Below, piece by piece: positions 1 to 6,868 of a stretch of DNA of 13,574 bases. Every line of letters starts with the position of its first letter. Position 1 is the stretch's first letter. The DNA is from DATMNI01 sp035570275 (GTDB lineage Bacteria > Acidobacteriota > Terriglobia > Bryobacterales > Bryobacteraceae). A model generated the notes under the pieces. That model did no database searches, was not told where the DNA came from, and was given only the letters and a program-made list of their open reading frames with translations. Both the position numbers and the translations under genes were made by a program. The stretch lies in NCBI GenBank assembly GCA_035570275.1, contig DATMNI010000339.1, positions 1-13,574 on the forward strand. The letters are read 5' to 3'.

Positions 1-1
1 T

Positions 2-1108
2 ATGCAGCAGGCTGAGTTTCTTCACGAGAGCCTCCGGCGCCTCGCCGTAGAGGACCCGCGTGAGGCCCGCAAAATAGTTCTGCGGATTTTCGATTCCGGC
101 GGTTCCGCTCTGGAGCAGTTTCTTGGACAGATTTCTTCTCCCGCCGATGGCCGCCTGCGGCACCTCGTCGCCAGCGCGTTACGGAACGATCGCGACAAGG
201 AGCGTCTGGCCCCGTATCTGATTGCATGGCACGAAATTGAAACCGACGAGTTCGCAAGGCGTGCCATCGCCGCCGCGCTGGACGGTGTCAGGACAGGATC
301 GGCAACCCAGACCGCGCTGGCCCAGGAAGTTGCCCGTTTAACGACGGCGATCGGGCGGGAGATGGCGCAGCGGGAGCGATTGAACCGCGAGTTGGAGATC
401 GCGCGCGAGGTGCAGGAGCATCTCTTCCCGCAGCGCTTTCCCGCGGTGCCGGGTCTGGACTACTGCGGCCACTGCCGGCCGGCGCGAGAGGTGGGCGGAG
501 ACTACTACGATTTTCTCGCGCTGCCCGGCGGCAGGCTCGGAATCGCGATCGGAGACGTATCCGGCAAGGGCGTGGGCGCCGCGCTTATGATGGCAAGCCT
601 GGAAGCGTCATTGCGGGCCCTGGCTGCGGTGGTCGATGATCCCGCGGAGCTGATGGAGCGAGTCAACAGCCTGGTCTATCAGGCATCCGCGTCCAACCGC
701 TACGCGACGCTGTTTTACGCCCAGTACGACCCGGCCAGCCGCCGCTTGTCCTACGTCAACGCGGGTCATAACCCGCCGGTGGTCCTGCGGAAATGTGCCG
801 GCTCTTGCCAGGTATTACGCCTGGAGACCGGCGGTTCGGTGGTCGGGCTTCTGCCAAATCGCTATGAGCGAGGCGTATTTTCCCATGAAGCTGGAGACCT
901 GGTGGTGCTCTTTACGGACGGAGTTTCCGAATCCATGAACGTTCGCTACGAAGAGTGGGGCGAAGAGAGAATGATCGAGCTCGCCAAGACGTGTCATGGG
1001 CTTCCTGTTCTGGAAGGCATGAGGCGAATCCTGGCCGCCGCACAGGCGTTCGCCGCGGGCGCTCCTCAGCACGATGATATGACGCTGGTGGTGTTTCGCG
1101 TCGCGTGA
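2..1108 (+). CDS. SpoIIE/RsbU-type PP2C serine phosphatase
   Basis: This is a cytoplasmic PPM-family protein serine/threonine phosphatase of the kind that dephosphorylates anti-sigma-factor antagonists in partner-switching stress pathways. Residues 1-95 form a helical, HEAT-like N-terminal region, and residues 105-140 look like a coiled-coil linker ending in the usual REVQEHLFPQ entry to the catalytic domain. The PP2C-SpoIIE domain runs from about 145 to 368. Metal-binding motifs are visible: GGDYYD (165-170), GDVSGKG (184-190), FTDGVSE (304-310) and the terminal QHDDMTLVV (356-364). No receiver, GAF or membrane segment is seen, so the input signal probably comes through the N-terminal helical region or a partner. 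The ATG at position 2 opens the window, so a more upstream start cannot be excluded and the gene may be 5'-partial. The catalytic assignment is firm; the substrate is unknown because no STAS or anti-sigma gene lies in the window. Confidence 0.93.
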   Translation: MQQAEFLHESLRRLAVEDPREARKIVLRIFDSGGSALEQFLGQISSPADGRLRHLVASALRNDRDKERLAPYLIAWHEIETDEFARRAIAAALDGVRTGSATQTALAQEVARLTTAIGREMAQRERLNRELEIAREVQEHLFPQRFPAVPGLDYCGHCRPAREVGGDYYDFLALPGGRLGIAIGDVSGKGVGAALMMASLEASLRALAAVVDDPAELMERVNSLVYQASASNRYATLFYAQYDPASRRLSYVNAGHNPPVVLRKCAGSCQVLRLETGGSVVGLLPNRYERGVFSHEAGDLVVLFTDGVSESMNVRYEEWGEERMIELAKTCHGLPVLEGMRRILAAAQAFAAGAPQHDDMTLVVFRVA

Positions 1109-1366
1109 ACCGCGCGGACCGCTCTACACTGCGCGACAAGGGAGGAGCTCTTGCCAGGACCGCCGGGTTCGGGAACACCGGCCGGGCCAAAGTCCGACAT
1201 GGCGATTATAGGGCCTTCTGAAATTCCTCCGAGTGGGCGTTCCAGGAATTGGCGAATCAAATGCGGTAGTGGCGATTGAATTTGAGAAATCGTCGCTATG
1301 AAGAAGGGCCCTGGAGAATTACAATGAGTGCAGGTAGGCTGAACGCGCCCGATTTCCAGGAGAACC

Positions 1367-1834
1367 ATGGAAGATCAGTTGGTCGACTTTCTTCGCGGTA
1401 GGAAACAGCAGGCGGCAAGTCCTGAGCTAGACTGGCAAGCGAAGAAAGACACCTGGGTCCGCTCAGTTGTGAGCCTGTACGCGATCGTGCAGGAGATGCT
1501 CCGAGATTCCATAGCGTCGAACGATGTTTCGGTCCGCACCTTCGAGACGCAGGTATCCGAGGATTTCATAGGTGCATATTCCATCCCAGTTCTTGAAATG
1601 ACCGTTGGCGCCGAACGTGTGGAGTTCCGCCCAAAGAGTATCACCGTAATCGGAGCGTCGGGCCGCGTGGACGTCCGTGGCGAGCGCGATACAGTGACAT
1701 TGCTAAGGGATCAGGCGGGAGTTAACAGTGAATGGACCGTAGTTCTTCAGCGTGTTCCGCGCCTGGAGACCGTTCCGCTCAGCCGAGAATCACTGAAGAA
1801 TGCTCTTGAAAGGGTCATGCTGCCGCTACCGTGA
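1367..1834 (+). CDS. Conserved-looking hypothetical protein, 155 residues
   Basis: I do not recognise a named family. The start is supported by AGGAG at 1358-1362, four bases before the ATG. The protein is soluble, with no signal peptide or membrane segment. It starts with a charged helical stretch (residues 1-50, containing SPELDWQAKKDTWVRSVVSLY), followed by what looks like a beta-rich middle (about 55-130, with VEFRPKSITVIGASGRVDVRG) and a short C-terminal helix (PLSRESLKNALERVM). The alternating beta pattern and absence of low-complexity sequence argue for a real gene. It sits 150 bases upstream of the HEPN-like gene on the same strand, which makes a functional pair possible but unproven. 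It lacks the GSX10DXD nucleotidyltransferase motif of MNT antitoxins, so it is not a classical HEPN/MNT partner. Confidence 0.75.
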   Translation: MEDQLVDFLRGRKQQAASPELDWQAKKDTWVRSVVSLYAIVQEMLRDSIASNDVSVRTFETQVSEDFIGAYSIPVLEMTVGAERVEFRPKSITVIGASGRVDVRGERDTVTLLRDQAGVNSEWTVVLQRVPRLETVPLSRESLKNALERVMLPLP

Positions 1835-1984
1835 CACTGTCATTCGAGGGTCATAACGATCGGATATCGATTTCGTTTGGGCGTGGTTTGAGTTTCAAAT
1901 AGCACTGATCGGCGAATCCCGCGCAACCGTTCTCCGAGCATCAGTTCGGGCTCCGATGTTTCGCCGGAGGCGCTTCGGGCGCAC

Positions 1985-2395
1985 GTGGGGCGATTTGTCG
2001 GTTTTACACGAACTGAAGTTGAGGAGTTTTTCGATGCACAGCGAGGCCAATTGGAACTGCTCACCATGTTCGAAATTCTCGCCACTACGGAAGCGGTCTT
2101 GCGGATCGAGGTCAGAACTCGCGTAGCCGGACGGAAGAAAGATGCACTCTCCCGTCGATTCCGGAAACTGTACCACGCGAGCGGTGATAGGATCCGTCTG
2201 GACGAGGACATATTGGGCGCAATGAAGGAGATGGGCGTCCCTACAAGTGTGATAGGGGCCTTCCGGGGAGCATTGAGGCTACGGCATTGGCTGGCGCATG
2301 GCAGGCATTGGCACCCGAAGCTCGGGCGTGGGTACGCCCCGGCTGATGTTTTCGATATTTCGCGAGGATTGATCGATTCGATCCCGCCGCCGTAA
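1985..2395 (+). CDS. HEPN-like protein with R-X4-H motif, possible ribonuclease toxin; 5' end uncertain
   Basis: Counting from the GTG at 1985, this is a 136-residue all-helical soluble protein. The C-terminal third contains RHWLAH (Arg100 to His105, codons 2282-2299), which fits the R-X4-6-H signature of HEPN domains, many of which are metal-independent RNases in toxin-antitoxin, abortive-infection and CRISPR systems. The preceding helices (EFFDAQRGQLELLTMFEILA; KKDALSRRFRKLY) fit the four-helix HEPN core. The start is doubtful. The same frame stays open back to a stop at 1889-1891 and reads a helix-compatible SPEALRAHVGRFVGF across the GTG, but it contains no ATG, TTG or earlier GTG. A GGAGG-like sequence at 1966-1970 is about 14 bases from the GTG, which is further than usual. 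The gene may therefore start at GTG, or be 5'-truncated or frameshifted. Its last codons abut the broken ankyrin gene on the opposite strand. HEPN membership is an inference from the motif; RNase activity is not shown. Confidence 0.62.
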   Translation: MGRFVGFTRTEVEEFFDAQRGQLELLTMFEILATTEAVLRIEVRTRVAGRKKDALSRRFRKLYHASGDRIRLDEDILGAMKEMGVPTSVIGAFRGALRLRHWLAHGRHWHPKLGRGYAPADVFDISRGLIDSIPPP

Positions 2396-2787
2396 TGCCC
2401 GTAGTTTGCGGACTCTCGGGCAAGTTTCTGAAACGGAGTTCCTTCTCTGTCCCTCGCGTGACGGCGTGAAGGAAACCGCTTCAGGAATCGATTCACCCAC
2501 CGGGTGTCGCCGAGGCGGGTGGCGTAGGCGAGGTCGTCAAGCTCAATCGCCAGGTGGCCACCCATCTCCCGAAGATATTCAATCGCCCACCCTGCCGGCG
2601 TAGCGCCGAAATGACTGTCGGTGCTGTTTATGTCAGCACCTCGTTCCAACAACCATTGCACGATCTGGCGATGACAGTTCATCGCCGCATAGTGGAGCTG
2701 TGCCTGTCATCTGTTTCAAGGATTCCCTTGACCCGTTCCAGGTCGCCCTGCTTAGCGGCCTCGAATCAGGTTTTCTGAAGCACGCAT
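2396..2787 (-). pseudogene. Degenerate ankyrin-repeat protein gene
   Basis: On the minus strand an ankyrin-type sequence can be assembled only by changing frame. From the ATG at 2787 the reading gives MRASENLI, then needs a shift near 2765 to read FEAAKQGDLERVKGILETDD, then another near 2700 to read AQLHYAAMNCHRQIVQWLLE followed by RGADIN, a textbook ankyrin helix-turn-helix. Downstream are GATPAGWAIEYLREMG and a second unit around ATRLGDTRWVNRFLKR ending DREGTPFQKLARES. Similarity fades at about 2400, exactly where the convergent HEPN gene ends. The putative ATG is only 16 bases after the ABC permease stop, so it may once have been the distal gene of that operon. Each part-frame is well formed, so decay is recent or the shifts are assembly errors. 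Ankyrin repeats mediate protein-protein contacts; no specific role can be assigned. Confidence 0.68.
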
Positions 2788-2803
2788 GGAATTCTTCGCT
2801 CGC

Positions 2804-4615
2804 TCAGTCGCTTTCCGACAAATTCAACCGCTCCACCGTTGTCAATGGTGCGTTCTCGAACGTCAGTCCTTCTTCCCACTCGCCGGCTTCGCGGGCTTCG
2901 CGAATGCGGCGGCGGTTCCAGAGCCAGGCGGTGTACATCAGCACGGGCAGAATCAGGAAGCGCAGCGGCTGGGCGAACATCCACTGCTCCGTGGCCATGC
3001 CGGCGCGGGTGAAGACCGCAAAGCCGAGGAACTGCAGGAAGCAGAGCATGAGAAAACTTCCGTGGAAGCCGGGCATGGGGCAGGTTAGGGGGATCTTGCG
3101 GTATCCCGCCAATTGGATTTCGATCAGGCACAGCGAGAGCGCCAGCACATACAGCGTGTGGGTGGCGGCGGTCGCCAGGCCGGCGTGCCACCAGCCGAGT
3201 GCGAACGCGGGCAGCAGAACCAGCGGCGCGTGGAAGGCCATCATGATGCGGCGCGCGACGGGCAGAGTTTCATTGGCACGCGGGTCCAGAACGGCTCGGA
3301 AGATCCAGTTGGCGGGCACGCCGGCCGGGAGTTCGAATGCCAGACGCGTGCCGAGAATGAGCAGATACCCCGCGGTGAGCGGCGCGGCCTCGGGCGAGCC
3401 CTGCGACGCCATCAGCCAGCCTAGCCCCAGCCCTACCGATATCGCCAGGCGATGCGGTTCGCTGCGCAGAAGGGCGCGGACGGCGAAGCGATGGCAGGCG
3501 CGCGGGAACCCGGCGGCGCGCGGCGCGAAGAGGTCGAGCAGCGCCAGCAGCCAAGCCGCCAGGTGCTGCTCGGAAGGGCGGCGCTCGCCTTCCAGGACGC
3601 CCGCGAAGCGGCGGCGATAGCTGAAGGCGTAAGAAACCAGCATCAGCAGGAAGACGGCCGGGGTTCCCACCAGGGCGCGGTGTGCCAGGTCCGTCATCAC
3701 GGCAGTGCCGCGCAGTTGCAGGCTTTGATAGAGGCCCAGGAACCAGAGCGAGGGCAGCGCGCGGACGGGGGAGCCGGGCGACTGCTCCAGATGCCTTACC
3801 AGCGCCGGCCCGGCAAATCCGGTGAGCAGCAGCGTAATCAGCCCCAGCAGCAGCGTGCCCCGCAGCCAGGAGGAGATGGCGCGAAACGCGCCCCGCGGCA
3901 GCACGGCGGCGAACGTTCCCAGCACCGCGAACACGGCGGAGATGGAGAAGAAACTGGCCATCAATACGCAGGTTAAATGGACGCCGGCAAACCGCAGGAA
4001 ATCGGCCATGCCGATCTCGCCCGAGGAGCTGACGAACAGGGGAAAGAGGAAGGAGGGGACGGCATTGACGTCGATGGCGAATACCAGCACCGCGATGGCG
4101 ATGGCGCAGGCGTTGGCCAGAAGGATGGTCCGGCGGCGGACCGGCAGTGGGGCCAGGTTGAGATAGTCCTGCGAATCGGGCAGGATCTTGTCCCACTTGA
4201 GCACGGTGACGATACCGGTCACAGCCATGGCGAGCGCGATAAAAAGGTACTTGTCGGAAAGCGAAACCAGATAGATATCGATGTGCCGCCGGCCGCGATA
4301 CCAGTTCAGGAAGGTGGAGTACTTATCCAACAGCAGGAAGCAGGTGAAGGCGCCGGGAGTGGCCAGCAGCCCGAGCAGGCCGCCGATGCCCAGATCCAGG
4401 TCCGAATCGGCGGAGGCCTGGCTGCCGCTGACGGTGCGGGCCAGGAACTGCCTCACCAGCCGGCCGAACGGACTCGCGGCCAGGCGGTCGAACGGCCTGC
4501 CGGCCAGCCAGTCGACCGGGATCGCGGCCAACCGGTCGAACCGGATCGCGGCCAGCCGCTCAATGAACCGGCGAACGAACCGCGGTGACAATATTTTGCG
4601 CAATGGCGTCGGCAT
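2804..4615 (-). CDS. ABC-2-type transporter permease, polytopic membrane protein
   Basis: A 603-residue integral membrane protein with about a dozen hydrophobic segments (roughly residues 75-95, 122-140, 165-190, 210-240, 252-275, 312-332, 353-364, 392-404, 414-428, 457-475, 481-500, 518-536 and 550-567). It directly follows the ABC ATPase on the same strand and overlaps its last 56 bases, so it is very likely the translationally coupled membrane subunit of one exporter. It is longer than typical six-helix ABC-2 permeases and may be an internally duplicated or fused type. Residues 19-54 are a basic leader made of an 8-residue repeat (ERLAAIRF, DRLAAIPV, DWLAGRPF, DRLAASPF, then GRLVRQF), before the acidic SADSDLDLG segment and the first membrane helix. 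The ATG at 4615 is the only ATG before the first membrane segments. It lies within the ATPase reading frame, so a later GTG or TTG start is possible. The transported substrate is unknown. Confidence 0.85.
   Translation of the reverse strand: MPTPLRKILSPRFVRRFIERLAAIRFDRLAAIPVDWLAGRPFDRLAASPFGRLVRQFLARTVSGSQASADSDLDLGIGGLLGLLATPGAFTCFLLLDKYSTFLNWYRGRRHIDIYLVSLSDKYLFIALAMAVTGIVTVLKWDKILPDSQDYLNLAPLPVRRRTILLANACAIAIAVLVFAIDVNAVPSFLFPLFVSSSGEIGMADFLRFAGVHLTCVLMASFFSISAVFAVLGTFAAVLPRGAFRAISSWLRGTLLLGLITLLLTGFAGPALVRHLEQSPGSPVRALPSLWFLGLYQSLQLRGTAVMTDLAHRALVGTPAVFLLMLVSYAFSYRRRFAGVLEGERRPSEQHLAAWLLALLDLFAPRAAGFPRACHRFAVRALLRSEPHRLAISVGLGLGWLMASQGSPEAAPLTAGYLLILGTRLAFELPAGVPANWIFRAVLDPRANETLPVARRIMMAFHAPLVLLPAFALGWWHAGLATAATHTLYVLALSLCLIEIQLAGYRKIPLTCPMPGFHGSFLMLCFLQFLGFAVFTRAGMATEQWMFAQPLRFLILPVLMYTAWLWNRRRIREAREAGEWEEGLTFENAPLTTVERLNLSESD
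4445..4561 (-). repeat. 24-bp in-frame tandem repeat, 4 copies plus a 21-bp partial copy
   Basis: Reading the minus strand, four consecutive 24-base units lie at 4538-4561, 4514-4537, 4490-4513 and 4466-4489, followed by a diverged 21-base unit at 4445-4465. The core of each is G(A/G)C-GG-TGGCCG followed by a TTC or GTC end. Each unit encodes eight residues (consensus DRLAAxPF) near the N-terminus of the permease, immediately beyond the ATPase stop codon (4560-4562). The divergence between copies indicates an old expansion or drift. Confidence 0.88.
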
Positions 4616-5342
4616 CCACCTGCTCCGTCAATTGCATGAACCCGGCTTCCAGTCCGAGGCCGGCGAAGCCTGCCTGCATCTCTTCCATGGACCCGGCGCC
4701 CACTACGGCTCCTTTCTTGAGCACCAGCAGGTGCGAGCAAAGCCGGTCCACCTGTTCCAGCACCGGCGACGAAAACAGGATGGCTTTACCTTCGGCAGCC
4801 AGGCGCGCGATGACGTGCCGGAGGACCAGCGCGCTGGTGACATCCAGGCCGGAGAAGGGTTCGTCCAGGACCAGCAGTTCGGGGTCGTGCATCAGCGCGG
4901 AAATCAGCACGATGCGCTGGCGCATTCCCTTGGAGTAGGAACCGATGGGCGTGTCGCGGCTGCTAAAAAGGGTGAAGCCCTCGAGCATGGCCGTGGCCTT
5001 TTCGCGAAACCGGTTGGCGTCAAGGCCGCGCAGGGTGGCCACCAGGTCCAGGTATTCCCAGCCGGTGAGGAATGCGTAGAGATCGGGCTGCTCCGGAACG
5101 TAGCCGAGGCTCTGCTTGAAGGCCGTGAGTTCCCGGCCGATGCGCTCGCCCTTAAACAGGACGGCGCCGCGCGAGGGGTCCAGCAGACCGGTCACCATTT
5201 TCACAATGGTGCTCTTGCCGGAGCCGTTGGGGCCAAGCACGCCCAGGATTTCCCCGGGGCGGATGGCGAAGCTGACATCGCGCACGGCGGTGAAAGCGCT
5301 GTAGCGCTTGGCTAGTTCGCAGGCTTCGAGGACCGGGGCCAT
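4560..5342 (-). CDS. ABC transporter ATP-binding protein with altered H-loop
   Basis: Cytoplasmic nucleotide-binding subunit that would power the downstream permease. With the start at MAPVLEACEL it has 260 residues: Walker A GPNGSGKST (37-45), Q-loop Gln85 in VPEQPDLY, signature SYSKGMRQR (135-143), Walker B plus D-loop LLVLDEPFSGLD (156-167). The switch histidine normally found in a SSHVLE context is replaced: the sequence is ILFSSPVLEQVDR, with Pro193 encoded by CCG at 4764-4766 on the minus strand. The fold and subfamily resemble drug/lipid-type ABC-2 exporters. An in-frame ATG 26 codons upstream (5420) exists, but its extra residues (MFSNLLRWAAAPPTELS) do not look like the family and precede the normal first beta strand. 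Neither start has a strong Shine-Dalgarno. The C-terminal tail (QLTEQVDADAIAQNIV) extends into the permease overlap. Confidence 0.9.
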   Translation of the reverse strand: MAPVLEACELAKRYSAFTAVRDVSFAIRPGEILGVLGPNGSGKSTIVKMVTGLLDPSRGAVLFKGERIGRELTAFKQSLGYVPEQPDLYAFLTGWEYLDLVATLRGLDANRFREKATAMLEGFTLFSSRDTPIGSYSKGMRQRIVLISALMHDPELLVLDEPFSGLDVTSALVLRHVIARLAAEGKAILFSSPVLEQVDRLCSHLLVLKKGAVVGAGSMEEMQAGFAGLGLEAGFMQLTEQVDADAIAQNIVTAVRSPVH

Positions 5343-5580
5343 GGTTCGAATTGGACACCGGAATGGATGCGAAAGTTCCGTCGGCGGGGCCGCGGCCCAT
5401 CGCAACAGGTTGGAAAACATGCGGCGGATGGCTAGTCCGCCAGCGCGATGCGAAGCGAGCCTGCCCAGAGCCTTCCCTGCGCTTTGACGATGGGATACCT
5501 GTTCGTCGCACGGGCTCGCGTGCGCCTACCTTTGGGGAACCATTGACGTTGTCAACCGCTGCCGATGGTAGCGGGCCAGC

Positions 5581-5608
5581 CTTGCACTAGAAACTAGACC
5601 AGTGCAAG
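5581..5608. other. Inverted repeat over the osmC stop codon
   Basis: CTTGCACT (5581-5588) and AGTGCAAG (5601-5608) form a perfect 8-bp stem around a 12-base loop that contains the osmC stop codon (5594-5596); CTAGAAACTAG gives a small inner pairing. There is no U-tract on either strand, so this is at best a weak or factor-dependent 3' end or RNA-stabilising hairpin. Confidence 0.5.
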
Positions 5609-6001
5609 CACTGAGGCATTGACCGAGACTTCAATACTTGGCGCTCCCAGGAGCGTGTTGTGGACCATACAGGCTCTTACGGCTCGCAGAATACCGGCCT
5701 GGTGGCGCTCATCCAGGCCAGATGCCGCGACCTCGATCTGGAACGACGCCAGGCGGGCCGGCTGGGCTGCCTTTTCCGCGGCGACTCTCACACTCAAGTC
5801 TTCGGCTGGCAGTTTGCGCGTCTTCAAGTATTGAGCCGCATAGTAGGCCGCGCACGTCGCCAGCGACGCCAATAGGAACTCCGGCGGCGTCATGCCTTCA
5901 TCCGAACCGCCGTTATCCATCGGCTGGTCGCAAATCACCCGATGACCTCGGGCGGCGACTTCGAACTGCGATTCCCCGAGATACTTAGCCACTACTTCCA
6001 T
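5594..6001 (-). CDS. OsmC-family peroxiredoxin-like protein
   Basis: A 135-residue cytoplasmic protein of the OsmC/Ohr superfamily, which reduces organic hydroperoxides using two reactive cysteines. The two conserved Cys are present: Cys50 in SLATCAAYYAAQYLK and Cys111 in RACMVHNTLLG, together with the MTPPEFLLASLA helix that precedes the first. The start ATG at 6001 is chosen because GAGGG (6009-6013 on the minus strand) lies seven bases upstream and the protein then begins MEVVAKYLGES, as in the family. The longer upstream reading adds 49 residues of non-family sequence. It lies about 250 bases upstream of the ABC ATPase on the same strand. The length and motif spacing fit the OsmC/YhfA-like branch better than Ohr, but the exact substrate is not determinable. 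No OxyR or OhrR gene is adjacent. Confidence 0.9.
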   Translation of the reverse strand: MEVVAKYLGESQFEVAARGHRVICDQPMDNGGSDEGMTPPEFLLASLATCAAYYAAQYLKTRKLPAEDLSVRVAAEKAAQPARLASFQIEVAASGLDERHQAGILRAVRACMVHNTLLGAPSIEVSVNASVLALV

Positions 6002-6020
6002 GATCTTTCCCTCGTTATTC

Positions 6021-6040
6021 CCAGGGTACGAACGCCCTGG
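6021..6040. other. Hairpin in the osmC leader
   Basis: CCAGGG (6021-6026) and CCCTGG (6035-6040) form a perfect 6-bp stem with an 8-base loop, about 8 bases upstream of the osmC Shine-Dalgarno on the minus strand. It could modulate ribosome access or simply be chance in GC-rich DNA. No known riboswitch is recognised. Confidence 0.35.
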
Positions 6041-6094
6041 AAAGGGACGCGCCGTCACCCGGCAAAGTAACTGCATCTTGAGAACCAGAAGCAA

Positions 6095-6613
6095 ATGAAG
6101 AAAACGCTCCTGATGCTGGTTTGGTGCTCGCTGGCGGGCTGGGCACAAGACCCAATGGCGCTAAAAGACGCAGTTCATTTGGAGCCGGCAAAGAATGCTT
6201 CCGTGGAGTCCTCCGTAGCCGCCCGTCAGGCCGCGGAGAGCCGAGCCGCATCGCGGAGGCACGGGGCGGCGTTCCCGATAACTCAGGTTGTGTTGCGTCG
6301 TTCAACAACCGCCCCGCCGCTTCGGCGTACGCGATGGGCGAACTCCGGCAGCGAATTCTTCGGGCGCCGGGTCCTGACCCTACAACCGCGCAATGAGCCA
6401 CGCCGGGGGTCTCGGGACATCGCCGGCGAATGCTATGAGAATTGCAACCCCATCACCCCGGCTTTCATCCAAAATTATGGTAGATTCGTGTCCGGATTCG
6501 GGCGCCTTTGCCAACTGCGATCTGATAGCATGGTTCCGTATGTTGCGGAAACTAAGCGAAGCCAGCTAAAATCAACGCGTTCGCGAAATCCCAGGAGGAA
6601 TCATGGCAGTTGA
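6095..6613 (+). pseudogene. Doubtful ORF with a signal-peptide-like start, probable gene remnant
   Basis: The first 20 residues (MKKTLLMLVWCSLAGWAQDP) look like a genuine Sec signal peptide with a cleavage-like A-Q-D junction, as in secreted proteins of this group. After about residue 45 the frame becomes Arg-, Ser- and Pro-rich without recognisable structure, and its last codons translate the acpP ribosome-binding site, with the stop at 6611-6613 inside acpP. That is not how a maintained gene usually ends. No Shine-Dalgarno precedes the ATG. The best reading is a secreted-protein gene that lost its frame shortly after the signal peptide, but I cannot identify a continuation in the other frames. 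The rest of 6002-6602 holds no other supportable gene, only the osmC leader hairpin and the acpP upstream region. Confidence 0.3.
6543..6572 (+). promoter_or_regulatory. Possible acpP promoter
   Basis: TAAAAT at 6567-6572 resembles a -10 element, with TTGCGG (6543-6548) 18 bases upstream as a weak -35. It would give a leader of only about 25 bases before acpP. The -35 is poor, so this is tentative. Confidence 0.3.
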
Positions 6614-6842
6614 GCAGAAGGTGAAGCAGATCATTGTCGAGCAACTGGGCGTCGACGAGAGCCAGGTGGACAGCAACGCGTCATTCGTTGACGACCTGGG
6701 AGCCGATTCGCTCGATATCGTTGAATTGGTTATGGCCTTTGAGGAGGCCTTTGAGTTGGAAATCCCCGACGAGGACGCCGAAAAGATTGCCACAGTGAAG
6801 GACGCCGTCGATTATATCGAGGGCAAGACCGCCAAGAAGTAG
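6603..6842 (+). CDS. acpP: Acyl carrier protein
   Basis: The 79-residue acidic helical carrier that holds growing acyl chains on 4'-phosphopantetheine in type II fatty acid synthesis. The attachment serine is Ser36 in LGADSLDIVELVMAFEE, and the C-terminal helix IPDEDAEKIATVKDAVDYIE is typical. Length and sequence match bacterial AcpP throughout. The start is fixed by a strong AGGAGGA at 6593-6599. It is followed after 26 bases by fabF, the usual AcpP partner gene, so the two are almost certainly co-transcribed. Confidence 0.98.
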   Translation: MAVEQKVKQIIVEQLGVDESQVDSNASFVDDLGADSLDIVELVMAFEEAFELEIPDEDAEKIATVKDAVDYIEGKTAKK

Positions 6843-6868
6843 CCCCTTTTCTCACCACGGAGAGCCGT

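Noticed and set aside
1250..1264. Sigma-54-like TGGC...ATGC spacing upstream of the 155-residue gene
   Set aside because: GG and GC are at the right distance, but most consensus positions around them do not match, and no enhancer-binding regulator is nearby.
1840..2682. Long minus-strand open frame of 280 codons
   Set aside because: Only its first third (2400-2682) has protein character (ankyrin repeats). The remainder is the antisense of the HEPN gene and is Arg/Ser-rich without structure, so it is annotated as part of the ankyrin pseudogene only.
3270..4196. Long shadow frames on both strands within the permease
   Set aside because: They follow from high GC content in the membrane-protein gene, are Arg/Gln/Gly-rich, and conflict with a well-supported polytopic protein.
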